A DNA stretch of 64,000 bases from Nyssa sinensis (GCA_008638375.1 CM018035.1:29917307-29981306); one strand, 5' to 3'. Positions 8,339 to 21,814 are shown, numbered from the stretch's first letter. Translations and numbers: made by a program. Notes: generated by a model not told the origin, from the letters alone.

Positions 8339-11300
8339 TGTAAAGATTCGAAAATTTGGAATAAATTTTTTTTTTTAGAATGCTATGTGAATGTCATTAA
8401 TTCCTAATTAATTTAAATTAAAAAAAAATAAAAAAAAAAATAAATAAATAAAATATGACGTAAGACGCGAACGGACACCCAGAGACGGTAAAACAAATAA
8501 TACTGATGTTGAGCCGGCTTTATGCCAACTTTATTGACATTCGTAATTGATATGTGAAAAAAAAAAATAATAAATAAATAAAAATATGTGTAATAGTATA
8601 TATGAATAAAATGTAAAGTATGGTATAATATATATATATATATATATATGGGTGTGTGGTGGAAAATGAATAAAAGAAGAAACAAAAGAAAAGAGAAAGG
8701 AGAAAAGAAGAAAAGGGGCGTGCAGGTCTCGGTGAGGGAGAGCAACAGAACAGGGGAGGAGGAAAGGGAGAAGAAAAGAGAGAGAAAAAGGAAGGAAAGA
8801 AAAGGGAAAGAGAAACGGACGGGGCTGCGGACGGCGGTGGTCGCGAGGGGGGAGATCTGGTCGACGGCCATCGCGTCTCGCGTGTCCAAGCTCGCGTCGG
8901 AGTGCGACAGGTTTCGGATTTCTTGGGGCGATTGGAGATGCGTGTTGCGGTTTGGAGGGAGCCGCGGGGCTTCGTGGGAAAAGTCCGGCAGGTAGGTGCG
9001 GCGGGCGGCTAACCGACGGTGAGTAATTTGGTGAAGAAGATCGAGGCAAGGGGGCGACTGATTTACGACACGGTAGCTCGGGATGGTGTGTGTGCGTTTG
9101 GATGTGCGATTTGTGGGGTTTCCTTGTCTCTACCACTTCTAATTACTGCTTCCAATTGAGAAACCAGAGGTGTTGTTGCTTGGAATTTCTAGCAAATGAA
9201 GATCGTTAGGTTGAATTTCAGGGCTGAGATTGCTGCGACTAGACGATCCGTTTGATTTGTTTGTGGCCTGAATTGAAGGATTACAGTTGGGATATGTCAG
9301 GATGTTCAATCTATCTCTGCTTTGGAACTTTACGGTTGTGGTGGGTTCTAATACAAACCCGAGTTGTGTGAGGATGTTCGGGTTTTGTGGGACGGATTGT
9401 CTCACAAGGCAGCGGTCAGGTGTCTCTTTCGTCATATTTTTTTGCTGAATTTTCCTGTAGTTGGGTTGTTGATTGAATTGAGGAAATTAGTGCAGCAGGT
9501 TTATATGTGTGTGTGTTTGTGTAGTGGTGTAACAGGGAGGATTCTGATATGGCTTGGAGTGTGGGAGTGGATGTTATGGTTTTGTGGTTCGGGATTGTGG
9601 GTGATGTTGCGGTTTTGTCAATGGCTGCAGTGATGATTCGATTGAGCCTGAATCAGGGGGAGGAAATAGTGGGATGCCTATTTCTTCCTTGCGACTGCAG
9701 TATGTATATATGAATGTTTGCTTCAGTTAGTTGGGTATTGGGTTTCTTGTACAGGTAGAGGCCATGATCGGGGAATTTGAGACTATTTTAAGGTTCCTTT
9801 CCAAGAAAGTTGTGACTTACGGTTGTAGGATTACAGTGTGTTGGGTGTATTGAAGGTTGAATGATGATGTTACGGTTTGAGGAAGATGATGCAAAAATTT
9901 GGGTTTTGATAATTTGTTTGAAATGGTGCGGTTGTTATGGACAGTGAAGGTCAGTTGCCCTACTTGATGGGTTCTGTTGGGGGTTCGGTTATTGTGGCTG
10001 TGGGTATGTAGCGATGCAACAAGGAGGGGACGGAAGTACAGAGGCGGTGACGGGCCTAATATGGGTTCCGGTGAGAGATAGGAGTTGCGGCCGTATTGAG
10101 TTAAATTGGATTGGTTCAGTTGGATGGTCTTAGAGCTGCTGATTTGCAAAATCTGATGCAGCAGATCTGGAAAAATTGAGAGAAATAGTGACAGCAGCTA
10201 CGATGGAGGTTCGGATGATGGATTTTGATACAACTCGGGATTATGTGAATGTTGCGGTTTGTGAAGTGACAAGGGATTTTAAAGGATCCAGAGAGCTGCT
10301 TGTTCAGTATTCTTTAAGTATTCTTAATGCATTCTAAGATCTGAATGAGGATCGAAGAAAACTAAGACCTTGGGGGGCTTTGAGTCAGAAAATGAAGGAA
10401 CTTGAGAATGACGATAAGTGATACAATAGTTGAGGACTCTACAACGGAGGACTAGACAGTAATCTGATGAGAGGAAGGGAAAGTTCTTCAATATCTGATG
10501 GATGGGATGATAAAGGGACAAAATCTGTCAGGATCATCATCTGCTTGAGGGAAAAAGGCCGAAGAAGCTGATGAAACTGGATTTAAAACGGTTGGCCGAC
10601 TCGATCAACCTGCGGGTGTGTTTTCTTCAACTGCTAAACCATAGACTGGAGAGCAACCTCAAACTCGGGATGCACGAGGGTTTGGTTCATGCTTGACTGC
10701 AAATTCTCCAAAGATTGGCTGAGTGGAGATAAGCATAAGCTTGATATGATTCCATTGGAGGGCTAAATTACTTACGGGTTGATTGGATTGCATAGTGGAC
10801 ACCGCTTAGTAGGGTTGTGACCAACCCTATCAAGTATGATATTTTATTAATGTGAGAAATGAGATTAAGCTTAGGAGTATTTGATAAGATGATTGAATGT
10901 TCTCTATGCGTAATTGCTATTAGGAAACCACTTAGAATTTGATTGTTTATATGCTTACGTGTTCTTTATGAATCTGTGGGTGTTATGATTTACTTCTTGA
11001 GTTGTCATCATATGTGATTTATGTTTTAGAAGGATCGCTGATATTGCGACATGTAGAATTGTATGAGTGTTGGGATTGATCGAGCATGACACGTAGATTT
11101 ATGGATGAAATCTTGTAATTTAAATGCTATTGTTAATCTTAAATGTGATGCATCATTTAAAGCATGTTGCATATGCTTATGAAAGGGATGTTTCATTTGA
11201 ACTGTATCATTGCATTATGAAATCATGGCATATCGGCATCGGGTGATTTCTTGAAAGCATAGTGTGGGTCAGCACGAGGTGCTGGTGCATTATGAGGGTG

Positions 11301-12102
11301 CAGATCCTGTGGTGAAAAACCCAAAATTGGCCTATTAGGTACTCGCATGCCTGACGGGTTCCGGACCGTGAAGCGAGACATACAAGGTACTCATGCCGAC
11401 GGGGAAGGACCGTATCATGAGACATGGGTGGGCATAGAGTTGCATGGGTGTGTCACGCATCCTGTTCATATATTGCATACTGTTCATATACTGTCATCAT
11501 GACATCGAATGCCATATAGAAATAACTGTACACTTGCACATGCCACGACCTTAGTTTTGTTTCTTGCATTAGTATTATATCATACCAGCATGTTGTTGCT
11601 GACCCATTCGTGGGCACAGGTTTCAGATAAAGCTCCTGGTACGCGGGACTTGATGAAATCTTGGAGAAAGGAGAAGAAATGAATTTGGAAGAGTATTTGG
11701 GCCCTTGGGGCGTATTTATATATTATAAAAGATTGGTGTGTTTCTGAAAAGAATGGAAATGACATTGTATATTGTAATAAATAATGAATTTGTGATCTTT
11801 TAGTTTAAGTGTAGGAGTAGACGTGATGGATTGTATAAGTAGGGATGTATATTTAACTTTGATAGAGTTGTGGCCATCGAGTGAGGATGGATTGTGACTG
11901 TTGTATATATATATGATGTATTGTGTTTATCAGGGGGAAAAGGTTCGAAAAACAAAGGAGGTGCTGCCGAAATTTTTAGAAAATTAAAGAACTCTATTTA
12001 ATTTGTCGTAAATTCATAAATCTGTTTAATTATCTTTTATTTTATTTACTTTCTGTTCGTCAGTCGCACCTCGGGTTTCGGTCAGAAATTCGGGGCGTGA
12101 CA
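8339..12102 (+). mobile_element. Solo LTR, 3764 bp, TSD tgcat
   Basis: Starts tgtaaagattcgaaaa and ends ggggcgtgaca. It is flanked by perfect tgcat duplications (8334-8338 and 12103-12107), and removing one copy plus the element restores element 1's LTR exactly. There is no internal region, so it arose by LTR-LTR recombination after insertion. It lacks the internal modules. A purine-rich tract (8660-8815) is followed by donor-like GTAGGT at 8992 or GTGAGT at 9019. The block 10030-10150 closely matches 20125-20245 in another solo LTR. Confidence 0.96.
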
Positions 12103-12645
12103 TGCATTATGAGGGTGTAGATCCTGTGGTGAAAAACCCAAAATTGGCCATTGCATTGGTACTTCGAGCCATCGGGGAGTACCCGTAAATGAGACATGGG
12201 TGTGGCATAGAGTTGTGCATGGGTGTGTCATGCATACCATTCATATATATATTACTGCGATGTTTGAATGTCATTTAGAAATAAATGTACACTTTGCACA
12301 TGCCACGCCTTAGCTTTATTTCTGACATTAGCATTTCATCATACCAGCAGTTGTGCTGACCCATTCGTGGGCAACATTTTCAGATGAGGATCCTCCAGCC
12401 ACTAGAGACTCGGTGATGCCCTGATAGGGTGAAGCCTGTGATGTATTTGTGATTCGTGAGACTCGTATTTTGTTATGTAAGGGCTTAAGCCCGAATGACT
12501 GATGAATAATGTATTCGATGTTATTTTATGTATGGATGATGATGGACGCATGTTTAGTGAATCTAATTACTTTTATCCTTTTATTTATTTTACTTTCTGT
12601 CTCGTTACTCGCGCCCCGGGTTCGTCGGAAATTCGGGGCGTGACA

Positions 12646-13950
12646 GTCATACTAGCAGTTGAGCTGACCCCCTCGTGGGATATCATATTACAGATGAGGT
12701 TCCCGGTACTTGAGACTTGATGAAGTCTTGAAGAGCGGAGGAGAAATGGACCACGGAGGATTTTTGGCCCTTGGGGCATATTTTGAGTTGTATAAGGGCA
12801 TAAGCCCTAAGCCATATGAAATGAACTTGGAGAAATTTTGTGTATTATGAAAACAATGGACAAGACCTTATATATTGTAATGAATATGAAGTTTGTGACC
12901 TTTAAGTTCAAGTACATGTGTATGTATGATGGATTGTGTAATTAAATGATGTATATTTAACTTCTATGAGATTGTGGCCATCGAGTGAGGATGGAATGTA
13001 CAAGCCCTTAATTGTTTGATGTATCATGAATATTAGGTGGGAAAAAGACTTAGAAAACAAAAGGTGCTATGTTGAAATTTTGAAAAATTAAAGGACTTGT
13101 TAGGTATGTAAAACACCCTTTAAATAGGTGGGAAAGGTGTCAAAAAGAGAGAGGTTAAAAATCTTGAAGAAGTGGGCTAAAAATGGGGAAAAGTGGCCTT
13201 CAAAACTTGGGAAAAAAATTTGGAAAACAGAGAAAATTGGTTGCTGGACAGAGAAATTCAGCCGCAGCCAGCTACAGTAAACCTGCAGGAAAAAATGAAA
13301 AATCAGGTTACAGTTGCTACAGTAGCCCTTGCCGAGCCGCCCAGTCGCGCGCTTGTCCTGAGCTCCGCCCGTCCCGCGCGCACTGCCTGTCCTGCCCCTT
13401 GCGCGTGCTGCCCTGCTGTGCAACTGCTGCCAGGGCATGTCATGGCATGCCATGACCTACCTTTCAAGGCCATTTGGTTTCATGTTTGATACCACCTTTT
13501 GGAGTCCATTTTAGGTCACTTTTGACCATTATACCAAGCCATGTTGGGCACCTTTTTAGGACACATTTTAGCCATATTTTAAGGCCATGTTTGGCCATTT
13601 ACTTGGACCACTTTAAGTAGGATTTTGGGCCTATTCTTGGCCTATGTCCTAGGACATTTGGGCCCATTTGGGCCATTATTCCAAGACATTTTTAGAGATA
13701 TTTTGGGGCTGTTTTCGGAAGCCATTTTTTAACATGACTTAAACTATTTTGAATATTAATTGGGAAGAATGTTTGAGTAACATTAGGAGACCATTTTGGT
13801 TAAGTCAAATAGCAAGTCTTCATTTCTAATTTTGGGAAAACATGGGGGAATGAATGCATAATCAACTAAATCCACCTTAATGGCCTTTCATTTACTTTTC
13901 TTATTTCATTTCACTCACTCCCCAGGTTTGTGAAAATTCGGGGTGTGACA
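12646..13950 (+). mobile_element. LTR fragment hosting element 1
   Basis: Right-hand part of a Tekay-like LTR into which element 1 inserted. It begins at the end of element 1 with the conserved block (agcagttgagctgacc) and ends gggtgtgaca at 13950; the right flank is cataa. Its left part lies outside the window. From about 13090 to 13910 it carries sequence not seen in the other LTRs, including a GC-rich stretch (13330-13440) and a run of loose repeats around ggccatttt (13490-13740). Confidence 0.85.
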
Positions 13951-14558
13951 CATAAGGTATGTTTTTAATGGACGTTTAATTCTATTTTTGAATTACTATT
14001 TTGATTTATTTACCGACTTTATCATCGGAGCGGCTGCCACCAAAGTCTTCCCCGTGACCCTCTGACTTCATGTTCTTGGTAGGTTGCTAAGGACGAGAAG
14101 CCTCCAAATCAGAAAAGAGCAGCATCAAATGTATATAAATTTGAGAAACATAGAATTTCCCATGGTCATTTAAAAATCAAATTGTGGGCCCACTAAAATA
14201 TAAGCAATGCTACACTTCCCAAAATTGTATCCCAAATTTTTATTCCAAATGATGTGTCATTTATTATATGTACTTCTTATATTTAATATTAAATAATTTA
14301 TTATATTATATTATATTGATATTAAATCAAGTTTTTATTTAATACTAATATTTGTGTATTTATTTATCAAATTTTATTAATTTAATTTTATAACATATTA
14401 CTAAATAACACTCAAATACTCCCTAATAATATAAAGGACAACAAATTTTCATGTTCGAGAATCACTTTTAAATAATTTTAACCAAATACTCAATAAGTTA
14501 TTCTATCAACATAAGTTAATTCCATCTAAATACTTCAAATCTATTCTCTATAATTTAT
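13951..14558. other. AT-rich stretch, no gene; partial MITE arm
   Basis: No coding region seen. 14035-14095 resembles the short motif found at the end of some plant Ty3/gypsy (Tat/Ogre-type) LTRs (gactttatcatcggagcgg), a weak match only. 14202-14265 is one arm of the inverted-repeat element described at 14559. The rest is AT-rich with no recognised feature. Confidence 0.4.
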
Positions 14559-14820
14559 GAGCAATGCTACACTTCCCAAAATTGTATCCTAAATGATGTA
14601 TCATTGACATGACCTTGGATTATTGGCAATATTTGAAATCAGTGCCACATCATTTGAGAGAAATGCTATGCTTCCCAAATTTGTATCCTAAATAATGTGG
14701 CACTGATGTAGAGAATCACATTAATTACATGATTTCAAATATTGTCAATAATCCAATGCCATGTCAAGACACATCATTTGAAATAGAAATTTGGGATACA
14801 ATTTTGGAAAGCATAGCATC
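14559..14820. mobile_element. Foldback MITE-like element
   Basis: The left arm (gctacacttcccaaaattg, from 14567) and the right arm (caattttggaaagcatagc, ending 14817) are inverted copies, and matching continues inward as ggattattggcaatatttga against tcaaatattgtcaataatcc. A third partial arm lies in the centre (14663-14705). Isolated arms also occur at 14202-14265, 15700-15740 and 15775-15820. No transposase and no clear target duplication. This looks like a non-autonomous DNA element with relatives scattered through 14200-15900. Confidence 0.6.
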
Positions 14821-14842
14821 GGATTATTGGCAATATTTGAAA

Positions 14843-15441
14843 GGGTTAATTACACTTTAGTATCCCGAAGTTTTGTCCCGATTTTAAATAAGGCTCTCGA
14901 TTATCAATTGTAACAATTCAATTCTTCAATTTTTAATTTCATTTCAATTGAGGTCAATTGCAAACAACCATTAACAACCGTCCCAAATTGATTACATTTT
15001 AGTACCTTGGTGTCGCTATTACCACCTCATTGCTGCCGCCACCACCACTACCACTACTATAGTCTCGATATTATTTTTAAAGAATAATTTTAATGAATAC
15101 ATTAAAAAAATTAATGTTGAGATAACAACTATTTTAGAGAAATAGTTATCAAACATACTTTTAATTTTTTTTAAACAAAAAAGAAAAAATTATAAAAATG
15201 ACCTTTTTACTTATTATGAAGTAGTTAAAAAAAATGTTACCAAATGGACACAGATTCAGTCTAATTACAAACATCTATCTCAAATTATTGCAAAAATTGT
15301 AATAGTTAAATTACATATTAAAATTGTTGAGATTAAATTGAAACGCACTTGTAAATTAAAGAATTTAATTGTTTCATATGAAATTATAGGCCTCAATCAA
15401 AATCAGTACGAAATTGTGAGGTACAAAAGTATTGTTAACCC
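14843..15441. mobile_element. Non-autonomous element with ~110-bp inverted repeats
   Basis: The left end gggttaattacactttagta and right end tacttttgtacc..., read on the other strand as gggttaacaatacttttgta, are diverged inverted copies over roughly 110 bp. Length is about 600 bp and the interior is AT-rich with no coding. The GGGTTAA...ACTTTAGTA ends resemble common plant Mutator-like or hAT-like MITEs. I could not find a matching target duplication, so the superfamily is uncertain. Confidence 0.5.
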
Positions 15442-16093
15442 AACATTTTTTCAAACAACTTTTATAAATACTAAGAAAAAGTGAAATATAAAAATTGTCC
15501 GAAATAAATTTTAAGCGCCCACAAGAAATGTTTACAAAGAGTAATGCTTCACTATTGAAAAAATGTATCTCAACTAACAATAATGTTATGTTTAACAAAA
15601 GAAATTTCTCAAATTTTACATCTTTAAAAAATAAATAATGGGACAATATGTTATTAGCATTATATTAAATTATTTAATTAATGTGACACAATTTGCACAG
15701 CTGTGTCATTTGAAATAAAAATTTAGAAAATGTAACATTATCTTTAAATAATGTGATCCTATTATATTAAGAGTAATGTTATTTGTTTTAAATTTGTATC
15801 CCAAATGATGCCATATAAAAACATTGACATAATTTTAAATACCGCTGATCTAATATTACATTATTTAAAATACAAAATTTTAAAATCACTACATTAATTA
15901 TATTTTTTTATAGGTAAGCGGCCCTGTGGGATACATTAATTATCATTTCTCATATCATTTGACATTTACATTTTAATACAAATTTCAGAATATCTTTTCT
16001 ATTCTTTTTTACTGGTAAAAGATAATAGTATTCAAAAAAGGCTTGGGATGGACAAGGGTACACCAAAAGAATGAAAGCATCAATGGCTAAGCC
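15442..16093. other. AT-rich stretch, no gene
   Basis: Only low-complexity AT-rich DNA and fragments of the foldback element (15700-15820) are seen. The open reading at 15374-15646 on the minus strand is AT-driven and not convincing. Confidence 0.4.
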
Positions 16094-16828
16094 CAGGGGC
16101 AGATGCAAGGTGAGGGCACCATGCTCCCACTGAAATTTTTCAAAACAATAGATTTAATTTAATATTTTGTAAATTCTAAAATATATTTTAAATTTGCCCC
16201 CTACTCAATAGATTTTTTTAAGCTTGCCACCACTGTATTTGTTTTGACAAATTTTTTAATTAATAATATTTTTGTATGCATACTAAAAAAAAAATAAAGT
16301 ATTAAATAATTACATCATTTCTATTAGTTTAAGCTTTCTTAAAATTAGTAGTTCAAACTGAAATGATATACCGGAAATGAATGTCTTAAATTCAAATCTC
16401 ACTCTCAATGTCTATTAGTTAACCCATTATTGCTAGATAGTTTAGTTGCATGGGAAGGGACTTATTAAAAGATTAAATAATTTAGGTCCACATTTTTTAT
16501 TAACTTAAGTTCGTAGATGACTTGTTGGTTTAATACGTAAAAAAAATGAATCGTTGCTTCATTTTTCACATGGTACTTCAATTGCTTACTCTTAATATGC
16601 CATCATTTCACACACAAATTATATCATAATTTAAAATTTTAACACTAATTTTTGACATTTTTTTTCTTTAACTTTACTTATTCAATATATTTAAGATTAG
16701 ACCTTAAGAAAAGAATTAATGATTTTTTTCCTTCTTCAAGGTACTATTCAAGGGTTTATTCAAAAAATATTTTTTAGAGGCTGAAATTCTAATAATTTGA
16801 CATTCAAAAGAGGAAGAAGAATATATAA

Positions 16829-16863
<35 letters not shown>

Positions 16864-17177
16864 AATAGATATATGACTATATATTTCTTTATTTTTCATT
16901 TTAAATTCTTACTTGAAGTGTTGATTGAAAAATAAAGTAAAAGTATCTTTGAAGGGTCTTAATAAATATTTAGATACCAGTTAAACATTTACAACTAGTG
17001 GATAAGTATAACTGTTGTAGAGATTTGAATTTTTTTTTTTTTGGGATGAAATTTTTAATTTTTAATTTTTTATTTAAATAAATGTATGTGTGTATGGGAT
17101 GTGTATGAATGGTGTGTTTTGTATGTATACATGTATATGTATACAATATTATTAGTTATATATATACATGCAATTAA

Positions 17178-17212
<35 letters not shown>

Positions 17213-17328
17213 AGCATATACATAAGTGCACAACAGCTGTGTATGCAGGTAGTGTGTGTGCGTGCAGCAGCACACCTATGTGTGTGTGTAGGGTCGGTTG
17301 TGTGTGTGTGTGGTGTGTGTGTGATGTG

Positions 17329-17374
<46 letters not shown>

Positions 17375-18031
17375 GACCAAACACATAAGCAATGCATTTA
17401 ATGCATTCTGAAAAGAAAGAAAAGAAGAGGAAATCAAAGCAGTGGGAAGTCAGGAAAGTAGGGATAGAGGGAGAAAGAGTAGAGAGAGAGAAAGTGAGAT
17501 TGTAAGGGAGGGAGAGAAACATTGTGTGTGCATGCATGTGTGGAAGTCTTCTTGGAAGTGTACAAGGAGAGGAATGAGAAGCTCAGTTGTGAGCCATGAA
17601 GGAGCAGAACCGAGCCTTGGAAGGAAGAGACCACCAAGGTATAAGGCCTTCATACTGATAATTGATTTTTTTGCTCCCGAAATTCTTGGTTTTGTTTTAG
17701 TTCTTTTGAGCCCTATTAACTGCATGCATGAAATTATTTTAACACTAGTGAATAGCAAGAATTGATTTGGAATGGCTAACAGGGCTTGAAGAACCCTGAA
17801 CCATGAGAAACCGCCATTGATGGGTCTTAAGAATAGGTCTGTGCCGACTGAAACCAAATGGGTTTTGGTAAGCTGGGGTGTGATCTAGAGACCATAAGGG
17901 TTTCAAATCCACAAATATTATGTCAAATGAACCCAAGACGAGGGATATAAGCTGAGTTGCAAGTCACGGGTTTAAAACCCAACTTCTAAAATAAACACCT
18001 ATTCTCTGTTTTTGGAATGAAGATCAGACCC

Positions 18032-18137
18032 TGTAGAGACTTGAAAAAAAAAAAAATTAAATAAAATGATAAATGAAATAAAATAAAATATGTATAATAG
18101 TATATATGAAAAAAAAAATAAAAAAAATAAAGTATGG

Positions 18138-18172
<35 letters not shown>

Positions 18173-21100
18173 ATGTTAGAAAATGAATAAAAGAAGAGAA
18201 AAAGAAAAGAAACGTGAGGGAAGGAAATCAGTGAAGCAGTGCAAGTCGCGTGAAAGAGAGAAGAAAAGAGGGAAAGAAAAAGAAAAGGGAAAAGAGAGAA
18301 AAGAAAGGGGGAGTCGCGCAAGGGCGGCGATGGAGGTGGGGACGGCACCTAACGGCGTGCCGAGTTTCGTATGCCACCGGGGTTGTCGTCGACGGAGTGG
18401 CGATGGGTTTTGGATTCCTTGGATTGTGATTGGGCTGTGTGTTGCGGATTGGAGGGACGCGAAGCGGCAGACGGGTTGGGACGGATCTGTCGGGGAGTTG
18501 TCGACTTTGGCCGTTGAGTTGGACTTCGAAGCAAGGGTCCCTACGGCTGAGTCGGTCCGTCGGAATGAGATTGACCAAGTCGGATCTTCTGATTCGGCCG
18601 TGTTGGAGGTGATCGATGTACCTCATTGTCGTCAATGGTGGTTGCTACTGAGTTTCACGATCTGCGACATTGAGGCTTCAAGATCTGAAAGGTCTAGGCT
18701 GTTCCGGGATGGTCTATTGCCCTGTTTTTGATGGTCACTGTTGGAGGTTCAATTGATGAATCTGTATTGAACTTTGAAGAACCAAACAAACTGGTGTAGT
18801 TGGAGTGAACCCATCCATGGGATTCAGCCGATCGTTGGGAACAACGGGGTAGAGGAAGGAAAGTGGCTGCTACTGGCGTTGCATTGGACGGCGATAACGG
18901 TGCTGCGGTAAGAATTTATATATGTATATGTATGCGTGTAGCAGTTTATGGAATTTGTAGAGATTAGAGAGGGATATATATATATATATATATATTTATA
19001 TCTGCGCGTGTGGGTGTTGAGATTTTGGGAGTTCCTCTGTTCTGCCAGGGGCTGGTCACGGAGATGTCTTGAATGATTGGTGGATTAGGCGTCTATAGAT
19101 GTTGCTGTTGCTTGGGCATACCATCTTATTTCAAGAACCTTTGTTGGTTGGTAGCTGGAGTAGTAATGCTCTTGGTTTTCTTATAATTGAAATTATGGAT
19201 GGTCAGGTGATTGTAACTTGTTAGCAAAACTGTTATGGCCTTTGGGCGAAGTATTAAGTTGTCCTCTATGCTGAGTTTGGGTGATGGTAAGGAGAAAATA
19301 TCCTGTATTTGGATTGCTAAGGAAACAATGCCATACGGTTTCCTTCATTCTGCCGCTCCATGAAGGTCGACTCTCCAGATTTTGATTTCAGCAAACAAGT
19401 TTTTGTTGAGACTAACTTCAGATCACATATTCAAATAAATGGGAGCTTGCAGAATTAGAAATTGTCCTGAAGATAATTGATATTCACAGAGTCACTTCTA
19501 TGGATTATTGGATAATGATACTTTAAGGGTGTCATGCCATGGTAGAGGGGTAGACAAAAAGGGATTGTTTGAGAAGTTCAAAATTAGTTGGGCAACAAAT
19601 GTAGTCCCTCAGAAGAGAGATGGGTAACCAGTTGAAGGTCAGAGCAAGACACATGGTTGGGGTTAGTGACACTCGATTGCAAATTTTCCAAAGGTTGGCG
19701 GTTGGAGTGAAAGTGTACAGTCTCAATGGGATTACCAGAAACGTTTTACTGAAAAGAGAGAGTTCACTGAGTTCACGTGGATGGAATTCGAAATGGAGAT
19801 AAGCGTAATATGGAGGAACTGGCAGATGACTATTGGAATTGATTTAAGGGTCTTGAAGGCGAACAGTTCAGTTGCCGTAGACTTGATTGCAAATTATGGA
19901 AGGATTCAAGTGATTGCTGTGAAGAAGTAGGAGGAATTCTCATTGACCCTTGCTGATGAAGATGAGAGATTTTGAGGGTGTCTTGTGAGAATTTCAGTGT
20001 GTCACAGATTTCAGTTTGTCACAGATTCTGTAACAGATGGGTTCTTGAAAGTAGTTGTAGCACTTCAGTCGCTACAAGTTTGGGTCTTGGGTCTCTTGGA
20101 GTATTCTGATAGTGATGATGTTGAAACGGAAGTACAGAGGCGGTGAAGGGCCTGATATGAGTTCCGGTGAGAGATAGGAGTTGCGGCCGTATTGAGTTGA
20201 ATTGGATTGATTCAGTTGGATGTTCTTAGAGCCGCTGATTTGCAAAAAAAATTGATGGATGGGATGATAAAGGGACAGAATCTATCAAGATCATCATCTG
20301 CTTGAGGAAAAAGGCTGAAGAAGGAACCGTGGAGTAAAGATGAACCTGGTTGATTGGATTGCATAGTGGACACAGCATCCTAGGGTTGAGACACACCCTA
20401 GTCAGGTATGGTACTTTACTAAGTAAGGAATAGAATTAAATTAGGATTGATGTGCATATTGCTTGAATGATTGTTGTGCTTATCTGCTGATAGAAGATCA
20501 CGTAGGAATTATTGCTTTGAGAACCCTTGAGTTGTTTGGTTATGTGCTTCATATGTGATTTACTTCTTGTGATTTACTTCTTGCGTTGCCATCATATGTG
20601 ATTTATGTTTTAGAAGGATTGTTGATGTTGTGACATGAGGATTGTATAAGTATTGAGATTGATTGTGCATGATGCGTATATTTGTGGATGAGTTCTTCTG
20701 ATTCAGATGCTATTGTTATTTTTAAGAGGACGATATTGTTTAAAAAGCATGCTTTATGCATTGGTGAAATGTTTTATTGAGATTGCGATATTGCATGATG
20801 AAATCATGGCATATTGGCATCGTGTGATTCCTTGAAAGCATAGTGTGGGTCAGCACGAGGTGCTGGTGCATTATGAGGGTGCAGATCCTGTGGTGAAAAA
20901 CCCAAAATTGGCCATTAGGTACTCGCAGGCCTACGGGGTCCGGACCGTAAAGCGAGACATATATTGGTACTTGCATGCCAACGGGGAAGAACCGTGAAGC
21001 GAGACATGGGTGTGACATTGAGATGCATGGGTGTGTCACGCATGTTGCCTGTGCATTGTGTTGATGAATTTGTGAACGTGATGTAGAGTTTTATACAGAT

Positions 21101-21814
21101 GTAGTTTGTACATTGCCATTATATATTGTATGCATGATTAGGGAGGCATGTAGATATACATGTACACTTGCACATGCCACGACTTAATTTTGTTCCTTGC
21201 ATTAGTATTATACCATACCAGCATGTTGGCGCTGACCCATTCGTGGGCACAGGTTTCAGATAAAGCACCCTGGTACGCGGGACTTGATGAAGTCTTAGAG
21301 AAAGCGGAGGGGAAATAAATTTGGAAGAATATTTGGGCCCTTGGGGCGTATTTTGATTTTATAAAGGATTGGTGTGTTTCTAAAAAGAATGAAAATGGTA
21401 TTGTATATTGTAATAAATGATCTTTTAGTTTAAGTGTAGGAGTAGATGTGATGGATTGGATAATTAGACAATGTATATTTAACTTTGATAAGGTTGTGGC
21501 CATCGAGTGAGGATGGATTGTGATGTATTTATATTTATATGATGTTATATGATGCATTGTGATTATCAGGGGGAAAAAGGTTCGAAAAACAAAGGAGGTT
21601 CTGCCAAAATTTTTTTATAAACCGGGAAGGTATGTGTATTGACAGAGATATATGGATGTAGCGTTATGTTAGTGGAATAGGCTTGTATCTAAATTAGTAA
21701 ACTTAGTTAAAATTTGTTAAATATTTATTTATTTATTTACTCATCTATTTATTTCCTTTCTTTTGTTTCTTTCAGTCGCGTCCCCGGGTTCGGTCGGGAA
21801 TTCGGGGCGTGACA
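18032..21814 (+). mobile_element. Solo LTR, 3783 bp, TSD gaccc
   Basis: Starts tgtagagacttgaaaa and ends attcggggcgtgaca. Perfect gaccc duplications at 18027-18031 and 21815-21819. It lacks internal modules. Its left and middle parts match the solo LTR at 8339-12102 (for instance 20125-20245), while its right 1.45 kb is closest to the minus-strand solo LTR at 24500-28230. This mixture suggests a recombinant LTR. A donor-like GTAAGA lies at 18908. Confidence 0.95.

Larger units (their letters stand above)
6160..12645 (+). mobile_element. Element 1, 3' LTR, split by a solo LTR
   Basis: Starts tgttataacatg and ends ggggcgtgaca at 12645. Parts are 6160-8338 and 12108-12645, about 2.72 kb without the insertion. 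In order it holds AT/TG-rich DNA with TATA-like runs (6260-6310), a purine-rich stretch (6540-6730), a donor-like GTAAGT (6755), a GC-rich GGTCGG cluster with CACGTGTC (7130-7196), short AATTTGAACCTTTTG repeats (7219-7278), three degenerate modules (7437-7860) and the conserved hairpin block. The right flank is gtcat; the matching duplication on the left is outside the window. It is the same family as the minus-strand solo LTR at 34532-37348. Confidence 0.93.

Noticed and set aside
8531..9136. 201-residue minus-strand reading
   Set aside because: Antisense of the purine-rich LTR leader; Ser/Pro/Leu/Phe-rich low complexity with no domain.
17070..17400. TA and TG microsatellite readings (IYIYIY, THTHT)
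   Set aside because: Pure simple-sequence translation.
17016..21814. Reading 17016-21814 as one 4.8-kb solo LTR
   Set aside because: Flanks actgt and gaccc do not match. Pairing 18032 with 21814 (gaccc) and 17016 with 28368 (actgt) gives perfect duplications.
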